NCBI GenBank assembly: GCA_035635555.1 | Contig: DASQAT010000036.1 | Location: forward strand, 1-34,053 | Reading direction: 5' to 3' | Length of the DNA: 34,053 bases | Origin: Candidatus Dormiibacterota bacterium | GTDB taxonomy: Bacteria; Acidobacteriota; Polarisedimenticolia; Gp22-AA2 | Shown here: in pieces, positions 16,688-25,130 of the stretch | Numbering within the stretch: the first letter of the stretch is position 1 | Layout: every line of letters starts with the position of its first letter | The notes under the pieces: generated by a model | Told to the model about the DNA's origin: nothing | Seen by the model: only the letters and a program-made list of their open reading frames with translations | Databases searched by the model: none | Translations under genes and position numbers: made by a program

Positions 16688-17856
16688 TGGTGGTGCTCCA
16701 TGCCCTTGGAGCCGAAGCGCAGTCTCAGAAACAACTGGGCCGACACCGGCCTTTCGCCGTAGACCGTGTCGAGCCTGTCGTCGAAGCGGTAGACGGTCAC
16801 CCCTGCCCCCAGGGCGGTCTCCGCTTCCGTCAAGAGCGGCAGGTCGCGCATGTAGCCGAGAGTCAGCGCGTCGACCGCGGTGCGGCGGGCCGGCACCGAT
16901 TCGGGGCGCTGCTCCTTGTTCAGGAGCTCGAACAGATCCCGATCCACCCTTTCGAGACGACCGTACACCGTGTGCTTCGTGGCGAACTTCCATGTCGCCT
17001 CGAGCGTGTTCCCCCACTCCACCAGGCCCCCCTCGAGGAGGTTGCGGCCGGCCACGAGCGTGGCCGCGACGAACCCCGCCGGGGCCGTCCGTTCATATTC
17101 GATCGAGGCGGTCTGACGGGTCTGATCCCCCTCCTCCAAGGCCTCGGGATGCTTCCGCCGCGCGGCCGAGACCTGGATGCGCAGCCCCGGCGCCGCCCGG
17201 AACCACACCCGGCCCGAGTAGGAGTCGAGACTCCCCTGCTCGATGTCCCAGCGGTTTTCGTCCGGCTCCTTTCCGTGGAAGATCGATCCCTCCGCGCTCC
17301 AGGGGCCGAGATCGATCCCGGTCGTGAGGACGTCGGCGGAGATGTGAGTCGAGTCCTGGTTGTGGTGTCCGAGGGGGGCCAGCGGATCGGCCGAGGCGGA
17401 CAGTCGGTGCACGTAGGTCGTCGGTCCCACCGCGGGCTCCCCCCAGGGGGCCACGTACACCCGGAATCTTGACCGCTTCGTGAGATCGCGGCTCCACTCC
17501 GCCGCGAGCTGCACGAAGAGATCGTGCGGATGCTGGCGGTCGACCAGCAGGACGTCCTTGTAGGTCTCGCCGCGCTGGAACAGCTCGGGCGACCCCTGCG
17601 GCGGCACGGTCAGCGGCTCGGCCGTGAACGTGCCGAGGAGCGTCAGGGTCCACTTCCCCGCCGGTCGCGTGGCGATCAGCATCAGGTGATTCTGGGATTC
17701 GAAGTCCTGGTCTCCCGAACGCCCTCCCTGCCGGTTGGAGGTCAGGAACGCCCAGCCGTGCATCATCAGAGTGAAGCGCGAGCCGCCTGTCGCGGCGCGG
17801 ACCCCGGCGCCGCCGGCCAGGAGGATCACGAGCGCGGCCACGACGGCTCGTCTCAT
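16678..17856 (-). CDS. Outer-membrane beta-barrel-like protein ending in a His cluster
   Basis: 392 residues with a signal peptide (MRRAVVAALVILLAGGAGVRA). The mature part is made of alternating amphipathic beta strands (FTLMMHGWAFLT, WTLTLLGTFTAEPL, RVWFRAAPGLRIQVSAAR, VSAQLFLRLRF) typical of a porin-like barrel. Several His-rich loops are visible (DRQHPHDLF, LGHHNQDSTHIS) and the extreme C-terminus is GMEHHHHG. I recognise it only as an uncharacterised type found near metal-efflux genes in related bacteria. The His clusters and its convergent 10-bp overlap with cusA suggest metal contact at the outer membrane, but this is inference. It is co-transcribed with the GT-C gene upstream (ATGA overlap), which is an odd pairing functionally. 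Confidence 0.65.
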   Translation of the reverse strand: MRRAVVAALVILLAGGAGVRAATGGSRFTLMMHGWAFLTSNRQGGRSGDQDFESQNHLMLIATRPAGKWTLTLLGTFTAEPLTVPPQGSPELFQRGETYKDVLLVDRQHPHDLFVQLAAEWSRDLTKRSRFRVYVAPWGEPAVGPTTYVHRLSASADPLAPLGHHNQDSTHISADVLTTGIDLGPWSAEGSIFHGKEPDENRWDIEQGSLDSYSGRVWFRAAPGLRIQVSAARRKHPEALEEGDQTRQTASIEYERTAPAGFVAATLVAGRNLLEGGLVEWGNTLEATWKFATKHTVYGRLERVDRDLFELLNKEQRPESVPARRTAVDALTLGYMRDLPLLTEAETALGAGVTVYRFDDRLDTVYGERPVSAQLFLRLRFGSKGMEHHHHG

Positions 17857-19547
17857 CGCCCCGGCGTCTCCGGGATGTCGTAGACATAGTAGGCGTGCCC
17901 GACGATCGCCGACAGCCGGGCGTGCAGCAGCCAGTTCTCCGGTCCGTCACCGTGCAGCTCGCGCAGTCGGGCGCGCGCCCGGGCCAGGATGTGGGCGCTC
18001 AGGACGTAGACGCCCGGCTGGGGAGGCGCGAGCAGGTCGTCCACCCGCACCCCCATCGCCTCAACACCGTAGGTCTCGGGACGGATGCTGCCGAAGTAGC
18101 CGAGCCGCAGCGGACCCTGCGGCGGATGGGCGGCGAGCCACGTTCTCAACTGCTTCATCCCCTGTCCCCAGTCGACGTTGCTGTCGTCGAGCCAGCGCGG
18201 ACCGCAGCGCCAGCCGCCGTCGAGGCCGAGACGCGACGGCTCCGTCACGCAGGCCAGCTCGTTGAAGTATGACAGGTGATCGGGGTAGATGGCGGTCCCC
18301 GCCACGACCGCCCAGACCGACAGGACTGCGGCGACGGCCCTTCGCCAGACGCCCCCCTCCCGCACCAGGAAGGCGAGACCCGCGCCCCCGGCCAGATGCA
18401 GAAAAGGGAGCACCGGGATGAGGTAGCGGAAGCCGAGATTGTCCGAGTAGATCGAATAGGCGAGGAAGAGGGCCAGCGGCGGGAGGAACAGGAAGGCACG
18501 GTCCATGTCCGGCAGCGCTCCGCGGCGCAGCACCGCCCACCCCCCGATCGCGGCCAGTGCTATCGCCGGCAGCGGCTCCTTCACGAGGTAGCAGACGAGG
18601 TAGTAGGTCAGGAAGTGCGGCTTGAAGGCGCCGGCCATGAACGCCTGATACGTCGGGTCGTGGTCGGCGTTGATGCGGCGGACCCCTTCGACGTACAGGA
18701 ACGGGTTGCGCGGGAAGAGGTAGACGGCCTCGATGACGAGCGCCGCCAGGACAGCCATCGCCAGGAACGCATAGACGCACCAGACGAGCCGCTGACCGCC
18801 GTCCTCCGAGGCGAACGGGTCGACCAGACTCGAGGATCGGATCGGCGCCTCGGCCGGGATCCACCGTGTCGCCAGGATCAGGAGCGCCAGCGCCACCGGC
18901 AGGAGGATCAACGCCGAAAACTTGGTCGCGAGCATCAGCCCCAGAGCGAGGCCGCACAGGACGAGACGCTTCGGGCTGCGGTGATTGAGATACCACCACA
19001 GCGCGAACAGGGACAGGACCGTGAACGCGGCGAACCCGGAGTCCGTGGCGACCAGCGGAGCGTGCGCCAGGATGTTCGGATCGAAGACATACAGGAGGAG
19101 CGCGCCGGTCGCCGCCGTCGCTCCCAGGAGTCTCCTGCCCCAGGCGAAGATCAGGCCGCCGAGCAGGACCGCCAGCAGGATGAACGGCAGACGCGCCCGG
19201 AACATCACGCTGTTCGGATTGTTCCCGAAGATGACATCGCGGCCGAGCTGCCACTGGAAGAACACCGGCGGCGGGTCGCCGACGTTGTCCCAGTCCGCTC
19301 GCGTCATGGGAAAACGGGCTCCGGTCAGGACGAGCGGCAACGCGCCCAGCTCCTTGAGGAGGGGCGGATGCTGCGGGTTGACCCTGAAGTCGCGCATCGT
19401 CCAGTACGACAGACCGGCGCCGATGTGCGCCGGCTCATCGAAGGTCGGGGACTTGATCGGACTGGCCGTGATCATCTGCAGGAAGAAAACGGCGAGCAAC
19501 AGCCACAGCAGCAGCGGGTGCCCCTGACCCGCGGAACGCCTCGTCAT
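17853..19547 (-). CDS. GT-C fold glycosyltransferase, PMT-like (divergent paralogue A)
   Basis: A 564-residue polytopic membrane protein from ATG 19547. A short basic N-terminus precedes TM1 (LLLWLLLAVFFLQMI); the first periplasmic loop has PTFDEPAHIGAGLSYW and VNPQHPPLLKELGALP, where the acidic DEP and the HPP motif are characteristic of dolichyl/undecaprenyl-phosphate-sugar-dependent GT-C enzymes. About ten TM helices follow, with HLSYFNEL and WLDDSNVDWGQGMKQL near the C-terminal soluble part. It is clearly homologous to the divergently transcribed gene at 19631, sharing these motifs in order. Likely activity is transfer of a lipid-linked sugar at the periplasmic face; the acceptor is unknown. 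An extended -10 (TGCTAGGAT) ends seven nt before the ATG, so translation is probably leaderless. Confidence 0.8.
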   Translation of the reverse strand: MTRRSAGQGHPLLLWLLLAVFFLQMITASPIKSPTFDEPAHIGAGLSYWTMRDFRVNPQHPPLLKELGALPLVLTGARFPMTRADWDNVGDPPPVFFQWQLGRDVIFGNNPNSVMFRARLPFILLAVLLGGLIFAWGRRLLGATAATGALLLYVFDPNILAHAPLVATDSGFAAFTVLSLFALWWYLNHRSPKRLVLCGLALGLMLATKFSALILLPVALALLILATRWIPAEAPIRSSSLVDPFASEDGGQRLVWCVYAFLAMAVLAALVIEAVYLFPRNPFLYVEGVRRINADHDPTYQAFMAGAFKPHFLTYYLVCYLVKEPLPAIALAAIGGWAVLRRGALPDMDRAFLFLPPLALFLAYSIYSDNLGFRYLIPVLPFLHLAGGAGLAFLVREGGVWRRAVAAVLSVWAVVAGTAIYPDHLSYFNELACVTEPSRLGLDGGWRCGPRWLDDSNVDWGQGMKQLRTWLAAHPPQGPLRLGYFGSIRPETYGVEAMGVRVDDLLAPPQPGVYVLSAHILARARARLRELHGDGPENWLLHARLSAIVGHAYYVYDIPETPGR

Positions 19548-19554
19548 GGCGCGC

Positions 19555-19563
19555 ATCCTAGCA
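19555..19563 (-). promoter_or_regulatory. Extended -10 directly before GT-C paralogue A
   Basis: The minus strand reads TGC-TAGGAT with the hexamer ending seven nt before the ATG at 19547. No -35 is recognisable. If used, transcription would begin at or next to the A of the start codon. The AGGA inside it could alternatively act as a weak Shine-Dalgarno at 8 nt spacing. Confidence 0.4.
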
Positions 19564-19575
19564 TGGGCTCCGCGG

Positions 19576-19604
19576 TTGACGGTCCCGGGGCCGTGCAGTA
19601 GCAT
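19576..19604 (+). promoter_or_regulatory. Sigma-70-type promoter of GT-C paralogue B
   Basis: TTGACG (19576-19581), a 17-nt spacer and TAGCAT (19599-19604). The -35 differs from consensus at one position. The predicted leader is about 20 nt long before ATG 19631. The -35 lies next to the opposing -10 for paralogue A, so the two genes share a very short control region. Confidence 0.55.
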
Positions 19605-19630
19605 CGCGCGTTTCCGGACCCTGCGCGCTC

Positions 19631-21466
19631 ATGGCGAAAGAACAGCCGAGTATCCAGAACGAGACCGGGGCTCCGGGCGGCGGCGACCCCTGGGAGAAGC
19701 GCGCCGGTCCGGCCGCACTGGCTCTCCTGGCGCTCCTCGCCCTGCAGGGCCTTCTGTTCATCGGCGAGTCGTCGCAGACGAGCGACGAAGCGGTGCACAT
19801 CGCCGCCGGCTACTCGTACCTCGAGAGCGCGGATTTCCGCCTCAATCCCGAGCATCCGCCGCTCATCAAGGAGTGGGCGGCGCTGCCCCTCCTCCTGCTC
19901 CGCCTGCAGTTTCCCTGGGGACCGCTCTGGGACCAGGCGGAGGAATGGAACATCGGGCGGATCTTCGTTCACGAGAACCGGATCCCGAACGACATGATCC
20001 TTTTGGTCGGGAGGCTGCAGGTCCTGATCCTGTCCGGTCTGCTCGGATGGTTCCTGTTCCGCTGGGGCCGGGCCCTGTTCGGCGCGCGCGGCGCCCTTCT
20101 CGCCCTGGCGCTCTACGTCCTCGACCCGAACGTCGTGGCGCACTCGTCGCTCGTCACGACCGACCTCGGTGTGACCCTGTTCATATTTCTCGCCGTCTAC
20201 GCGCTGTGGGCCTGGTCGGAGCGACCCGGCCCGGCGCGTGTCCTGTGGTGCGGTCTGGCGGTCGGCGGCGCCTTCGCGTCGAAATTCACCTCCTTCTGGC
20301 TGCTGCCGATTCTCCTCCTCCTGCTCGTGGTCCTGTTCGCGCTGCGCACGCCGCTCTCCTCCCGGTCCCGGGTCCTCCCCCTGCTCGTCCTGGCGGCGTG
20401 CGTGGCCGTCGTCGCGTTCGCGGTCGTCGCGGTCACCTATGCGGGCGTGGGCATGAAGGCCTACGTCGTCGGCCTGGAGCGCGGTCTTCATCACTCCGGA
20501 ATGGGACACAAGGCCTACATGATGGGTCAGTACTCCGAGGACGGATGGTGGTACTACTTTCTCTATGCCTACCTGGTCAAGACACCGATCGGGACCCTTC
20601 TCATCGTGGCCGCCTCGATCGCGGCCTTTCTCCTGGGCCGGCGGGGCCGTCTCAAGGACGAGCTCTTCGTGGGGATCCCGATCGTCGTTCTCGTGCTGAT
20701 CACCTGTCTGTGGAAGGTGAATATCGGTCTGAGGCATCTCCTGCCGGTCTATCCATTTCTGTACCTCGCCGCCGGACGGCTCCTGGCGCCGCCGGGCGGG
20801 GCGGCGGCGCGCCGGCCCCGTGCGGCATGGGCGATCGCCTCGGGGGTCCTCGCCTGCCTGGCGTGGAACGTGGTCGAGGCGGCGAGCATCGCCCCCTACC
20901 ACCTCGCCTACTTCAACGAGCTGGTGGGCGGACCGCGCCAGGGTCACCTCTATCTGCTCGACTCGAACCTCGACTGGGGACAGTCGTCGAAGGCGCTGCG
21001 CCGGTACGTGGAGTCCGAGAACCTGCCGATCATCTACTGCGCCTACTCGGGAAACGGCGACCCCTGGTACTACGGCGTGCGCTACCAGTACGCCCCCGGG
21101 TCGGGGAACCTGGACAACGCCAAGGAGCGGCCCGTGCGGGTTCCGGATGGCCTGCCGCGCGAGGTCCTGGCGGTGAGCGCCATGGTCCTGCACTCGGTGC
21201 ATTTCAGCGACACCGAGGTGTGGGCCCCCCTGCGCCGGCAGAAGCCGATCGCCATGCCCGGATACTCCTACTTCGTCTTCGACATCACCCGCAACGCCGA
21301 CGCCCACGCTTACATCGCCGCGCTCTACCTGAGCTTCGGGATGGACGATCTGGCCGACTACGAGGCCCACCGCACGCTACGGCTCGACCCGAAGAGCGCC
21401 GTGGCGCTCGCCGTCCTGGACAAGCTTAAGGAGAAGACGGCACCGCCCGGCGCGCCCGGCGGTTAG
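19631..21466 (+). CDS. GT-C fold glycosyltransferase, PMT-like (divergent paralogue B)
   Basis: 611 residues. TM1 (AALALLALLALQGLLFIG) is followed by QTSDEAVHIAAGYSYLES and LNPEHPPLIKEWAALP, the counterpart of the acidic and HPP motifs of paralogue A. About ten further TM helices follow, and the C-terminal part contains HLAYFNEL and LLDSNLDWGQSSKALRRY. A C-terminal extension with a TPR-like pair of helices (AYIAALYLSFGMDDLADYE, HRTLRLDPKSAVALAVLDK) distinguishes it from paralogue A. The expected role is periplasmic transfer of a sugar from a polyprenyl-phosphate carrier to protein or glycan. It faces the TMTC-like gene with only 8 nt between stop codons. Confidence 0.82.
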   Translation: MAKEQPSIQNETGAPGGGDPWEKRAGPAALALLALLALQGLLFIGESSQTSDEAVHIAAGYSYLESADFRLNPEHPPLIKEWAALPLLLLRLQFPWGPLWDQAEEWNIGRIFVHENRIPNDMILLVGRLQVLILSGLLGWFLFRWGRALFGARGALLALALYVLDPNVVAHSSLVTTDLGVTLFIFLAVYALWAWSERPGPARVLWCGLAVGGAFASKFTSFWLLPILLLLLVVLFALRTPLSSRSRVLPLLVLAACVAVVAFAVVAVTYAGVGMKAYVVGLERGLHHSGMGHKAYMMGQYSEDGWWYYFLYAYLVKTPIGTLLIVAASIAAFLLGRRGRLKDELFVGIPIVVLVLITCLWKVNIGLRHLLPVYPFLYLAAGRLLAPPGGAAARRPRAAWAIASGVLACLAWNVVEAASIAPYHLAYFNELVGGPRQGHLYLLDSNLDWGQSSKALRRYVESENLPIIYCAYSGNGDPWYYGVRYQYAPGSGNLDNAKERPVRVPDGLPREVLAVSAMVLHSVHFSDTEVWAPLRRQKPIAMPGYSYFVFDITRNADAHAYIAALYLSFGMDDLADYEAHRTLRLDPKSAVALAVLDKLKEKTAPPGAPGG

Positions 21467-21480
21467 CGGCGGCGCTACCG
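21460..21480. terminator. Bidirectional hairpin formed by two convergent stop codons
   Basis: An 8-bp stem with one bulged T: CGG-TAGCG (21460-21468) pairs with CGCTA-CCG (21473-21480) around a 4-nt loop. The TAG of the plus-strand gene and the TAG of the minus-strand gene (CTA on plus) pair with each other inside the stem. There is no U-tract. Confidence 0.45.
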
Positions 21481-23658
21481 GGGAGGGTGTTCGCCCTTGG
21501 CACCGCGGCGCAGCGAACCGAGGAGGGAGAGCGCGGTCGCGTCCATCACGCTCCCCTTGGAATCGAGGGACGCGGCGCGCTCGAGCGCTTCGAGCGCGCC
21601 GGTGCTGTCGCCCAGGCGCGCCAGGAGCAGACCGAGTCCCTTCATGGGGAACGGGGCGGTGGGGGCCAGGCGGATCGCCACGCGGTACTGCGCTGCAGCG
21701 TCCTGAAGTTTGCCCGACTGCTCGAGCCCGCGCGCGAGGTGGTAGCGGTAGACCGGGTGCTCCGGACGCGTCGCGATCGCCTGCCGGAGCGCGGAGATCC
21801 CCCCCTCCGTGTCGCCGGCATCGAGGAGGGCCAGACCGAGGGCGTCGAGGAGATCCGCATCTCCTGGACGGACGAGGAGCGCGCTCCGGAAGGTCGCGGC
21901 GGCGCCCGGGTCGTGCGCTTCGAGCTGCGCGACGCCGAGATTGCGCAGGTAGTCGGCGTTCGCCGGCTCCAGCCGCACGGCCTCGGCGTAAGCGGTGAGG
22001 GCCGCCCGGGTGTCGCCGGCGGCCAGCTCGACCGCCCCCAGGTCCGTGTAGGCGAGGACGCTCCGGCGATCGAGGCCGATGGCCCGGTGCAGGAACTCGC
22101 GCGCCTCGTCCCGCCGGTCGAGAGCCGCCAGACTGTGGGCCAGGTTCACCAGGTACTGCACGTTGCCGGGCTGCTGGCGCAGCGCCTCCCGGTAATGATC
22201 GATCGCCGCCGGCAGCATCTTCCGCCGCGCCAGGACGCCGGCGAGGTTGTAATGCGCGTCGGCGTAGTCGGGCCAGACCGCGATCGCCTTCTCGTAGGCG
22301 TCGATGGCCGATCCGTCGTCCCCCCGCTCTTCGCAGGCCGCCCCGAAATTGAACAGGACCCTGACGCTTTCGGGCGCGACCCGGAGCGCCGCCTTGAAGA
22401 TCGTGTAGTCGTCGCGCCAGTCCCGCAAGCGCACGACGCTTTGGACCGAGAGCGCCACGACGACGAGCCCCGCCGCGCACGACGCGGCGACGGCAAGTGC
22501 CTTGACCGGCGCGCGCCGCGCGGCGGCCAGCGCGGACGCCAGCGCGATGCAGACGCCGGCGGACGGAAGGTAGAGGAGACGCTCCGCCATGATCGTGCCG
22601 ATCGGGACCACGAGATTCGCGACCGGTGCGAATGCCACACCCGCGAAGGCCAGCGCGAAGGCCGAGCCGGGCGCGCCCTTGCGCGTCCGGGCAAGGAGAA
22701 CGGCCCAGGCGAGAATGCACGCGGCGCCGACGAGAGCCCCGGGGTCGAGCGGACCCGTGGCGGGCGGGATCGTGCGGAACGAATAGTCGATCGACAGCCG
22801 CGCGGGCCACGCGAGGAGTGAGGCGTAGCGCGCCAGGACCGCGAGCGCGGTCGATTTCGCCTGCAGGAACGGCAGGTGCGCGATCGGATTATCGACGAAA
22901 TGGATGGGACCGGGATTGAGCCCCCCCAGGACGGCGAAACGCAGAGCGAAGAGGGACGCCAGGACGGCGCACGAAACGGCGTGGAACCCCCAGGCGGGCC
23001 GTCTCCGCACGACCCACAGGTCGGCCAGCAGCAGGAGCGCGGGCGCGACCACCCCGTTCTCCTTCGACAGGAAGGCGAGAACGAACAGCGCCAGCGACAT
23101 CGCGGCCAGGCCGGGGCGGACCACGGCCCCGCCTCCCGCTACCTCCGTCTCCCGGGCGCGCAGGAACACGAGAACCGAGCCGAGGAGGAAGACCGCCGCC
23201 AGGAGCTCCGCCCGTCCGACGATCTCGCCAAGGACCTCCGTGTGCACCGGGTGGACGGAAAACAGGAGCGCCGCGAACACGGGACCGTCCAGGACCGCTC
23301 CAGGCGCCGGGCCCGTCTGCGGCAGCACCCGCCGGGCCAGGATGAGGACCAGGATGGCATTGAGCGTGTGCAGGAGAAGGTCGACCAGGCGGAAGCCGAG
23401 CGGTCGCAGGCCGTGCACGGTCCGCCCGATCGCGAACGACAGGATGGTGACCGGCCTGTACAGGTTCGGCACCTGCACGTCGCCGGTGCTCCAGTAGCCG
23501 CTCCTGAAGATCTCCGGCACGTGCCTCAGGTCGGAGGTCAGGCCGTTCTGCTCGATGATCCGATGATCGTCGTGGATGAAGCCGGGACGGAGAGCCCCCA
23601 GGTTCACCAGGACGCAGACAACCGCGATGAGAAGGACCTGGCGCGAGCGGACGCTCAC
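21475..23658 (-). CDS. TMTC-like GT-C glycosyltransferase with C-terminal TPR repeats
   Basis: 727 residues from GTG 23658, which overlaps the sulfatase-like stop (GTGA). The N-terminal half is a polytopic membrane domain; the first loop contains FIHDDHRIIEQN with the paired acidic residues seen in TMTC/PMT-type GT-C enzymes, followed by NLYRPVTILSFAI. From about residue 415 the protein switches to eight or nine tandem TPR repeats (for example VRVLFNFGAACEERGDDGSA, YADAHYNLAGVLARRKMLP, PVYRYHLARGLEQSGKLQD). This matches bacterial relatives of TMTC protein O-mannosyltransferases, where TPRs bind substrate protein on the periplasmic side. It is the last gene of a fully overlapping three-gene operon with a DUF362 protein and the sulfatase-fold lipoprotein. 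Confidence 0.85.
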   Translation of the reverse strand: MSVRSRQVLLIAVVCVLVNLGALRPGFIHDDHRIIEQNGLTSDLRHVPEIFRSGYWSTGDVQVPNLYRPVTILSFAIGRTVHGLRPLGFRLVDLLLHTLNAILVLILARRVLPQTGPAPGAVLDGPVFAALLFSVHPVHTEVLGEIVGRAELLAAVFLLGSVLVFLRARETEVAGGGAVVRPGLAAMSLALFVLAFLSKENGVVAPALLLLADLWVVRRRPAWGFHAVSCAVLASLFALRFAVLGGLNPGPIHFVDNPIAHLPFLQAKSTALAVLARYASLLAWPARLSIDYSFRTIPPATGPLDPGALVGAACILAWAVLLARTRKGAPGSAFALAFAGVAFAPVANLVVPIGTIMAERLLYLPSAGVCIALASALAAARRAPVKALAVAASCAAGLVVVALSVQSVVRLRDWRDDYTIFKAALRVAPESVRVLFNFGAACEERGDDGSAIDAYEKAIAVWPDYADAHYNLAGVLARRKMLPAAIDHYREALRQQPGNVQYLVNLAHSLAALDRRDEAREFLHRAIGLDRRSVLAYTDLGAVELAAGDTRAALTAYAEAVRLEPANADYLRNLGVAQLEAHDPGAAATFRSALLVRPGDADLLDALGLALLDAGDTEGGISALRQAIATRPEHPVYRYHLARGLEQSGKLQDAAAQYRVAIRLAPTAPFPMKGLGLLLARLGDSTGALEALERAASLDSKGSVMDATALSLLGSLRRGAKGEHPPR

Positions 23659-25130
23659 GGCTTCTTGCCGCCCACGTAACCCAGGGACCGGAGGTCGTCC
23701 TCAAGTCCGGGCGGCACGGGCGGCTCGTCCCGATCGTCCTTCGAGGGGTCGCCCGCCACGAGATCGAGCAGGGCGCGGCGGAGGGCCTGCTCCTCCACGG
23801 GGAACTTGCCGAGGACATTCGCCGTCTCGCCGGGATCCGACTGGAGATCGTAGAACTCCCAGATCGGACCGGAGGATTTCGCGGGGATCATGATGAGCTT
23901 GAAGCGGTCGCTCCTCATCATGCGCCACTTCCCGGCAATACCGTCGACGTACTGCCGCGGGTTCTCCCGGTAGAAGTTCCGGCCCGATTCCGAGTACGCC
24001 GGCGGCGCCGGTCCCGTGGTCCTCCCGAGCATCCTCGGCAGGAGACTCGCGCCCTGCAGTCCGGCCGGGATCGGGATACCCGCGATGTCCAGGACGGTCG
24101 GGACGATGTCGATCGTGCGGGCCTGCGCCGCGACCACCTCGCCCGCCGGCAGGGACGGCGGGTAGCTGAGGATGAGCGGCACACGCACGGTCGCCTCGTA
24201 GAGATAGGCCCCGTGCTCGAAGAAATAGTCGTGCTCCCCGAGACTCTCGCCGTGGTCGGCGGTGAGGACCACGAGTGTTGTCGACAGGAGGCCCATCGAT
24301 TCCAGATCGCTCAGGAGCTCCCCGGTCGCCTGGTCCGCGCAGGCCACCTCGCCGTCGTAGTGGGCCACGGCATGCGCGACCTCGCGCTCCGGCAGGCGCT
24401 TCTTGCCGAAGATGATGTCACCGCGCTCCACCCCGGGCCCCGCCTCCTCGTTGAACGTGTGCGCCCCCTTGTACTGCGGGTCGAACATCTCGGTGTAGGG
24501 GGCGGGGGCGATGTACGGCCAGTGCGGCGCGTTGTAGCGCAGCCACAGGAAGAAGGGGGCGTCCTTGCGCTTGCGGTTCCGCAGCCATTGCGCCGCCTTG
24601 CGCGTGGCGTCGCTGTCGCTCTTCGTCGGCAGGTAGACTTTTTTCCCGTTCGGATCGATGTAGATGTCCGGATCGTACATGTCGAAGTCGCGGTGCAATC
24701 CCACGTTGAGACCCTGCGTCACGGCGAACGACTCGTAGCCGTGATCCTTGAGCACGCGGGTCAGCGTGAGGCGATCCCCCAGGACTTCGTAGCTCTGCCC
24801 CTCGTAGCGCAGACCGTGCGTCATCGGATAGACCCCCGTCAGGATCGACGGGAACGACTGCACGGTCCGGCCCGCGGCCGTGATGGCGGTCCTGAACACG
24901 ACTCCGCGCCGGGCCAGGGTGTCGATGGACCGGCTCGTCGGTCGCGTGTAGCCGTAGCAGCCGAGGTGGTCGGGGCGCAGGGTGTCGACGGTGATCAGAA
25001 GGACGTTCGGCCTGCCGCCGGGCGCGGGCGCGGCCGGCGCGCGGCCGCAGCCGGCGAGCGAGAGGAGGAGAGTCGCCGCGACGACGAGCCGATCGATGGA
25101 GCGGCGTGCCGCGCTTTCTTTGTCAGGCAT
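23655..25130 (-). CDS. Sulfatase-fold (alkaline phosphatase superfamily) lipoprotein with Thr at the nucleophile position
   Basis: 491 residues with a clear lipoprotein signal: LLLSLAGC, Cys28. The sulfatase domain starts at PNVLLITVDTLRPDHLGCYG with the metal-binding Asp49. The second metal site is TADHGESLGEH and the C-terminal part has the family's FKLIMIP and DLQSDPGETAN motifs. In classical sulfatases the segment before LTG is CxPSR with a formylglycine Cys; here it reads TVQSFPSILTG, placing Thr89 at that position. This matches Thr-using relatives such as phosphoethanolamine or phosphoglycerol transferases rather than true sulfatases. It probably modifies a periplasmic or surface substrate. 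Its ATG overlaps the DUF362 stop by 8 nt and its stop overlaps the TMTC-like GTG. Confidence 0.85.
   Translation of the reverse strand: MPDKESAARRSIDRLVVAATLLLSLAGCGRAPAAPAPGGRPNVLLITVDTLRPDHLGCYGYTRPTSRSIDTLARRGVVFRTAITAAGRTVQSFPSILTGVYPMTHGLRYEGQSYEVLGDRLTLTRVLKDHGYESFAVTQGLNVGLHRDFDMYDPDIYIDPNGKKVYLPTKSDSDATRKAAQWLRNRKRKDAPFFLWLRYNAPHWPYIAPAPYTEMFDPQYKGAHTFNEEAGPGVERGDIIFGKKRLPEREVAHAVAHYDGEVACADQATGELLSDLESMGLLSTTLVVLTADHGESLGEHDYFFEHGAYLYEATVRVPLILSYPPSLPAGEVVAAQARTIDIVPTVLDIAGIPIPAGLQGASLLPRMLGRTTGPAPPAYSESGRNFYRENPRQYVDGIAGKWRMMRSDRFKLIMIPAKSSGPIWEFYDLQSDPGETANVLGKFPVEEQALRRALLDLVAGDPSKDDRDEPPVPPGLEDDLRSLGYVGGKKP

Noticed and set aside
16678-16700. An engineered His tag at the end of the beta-barrel-like protein.
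   Set aside because: There are only four His, flanked by natural sequence, and the surrounding DNA overlaps the native cusA 3' end; no vector sequence is present.
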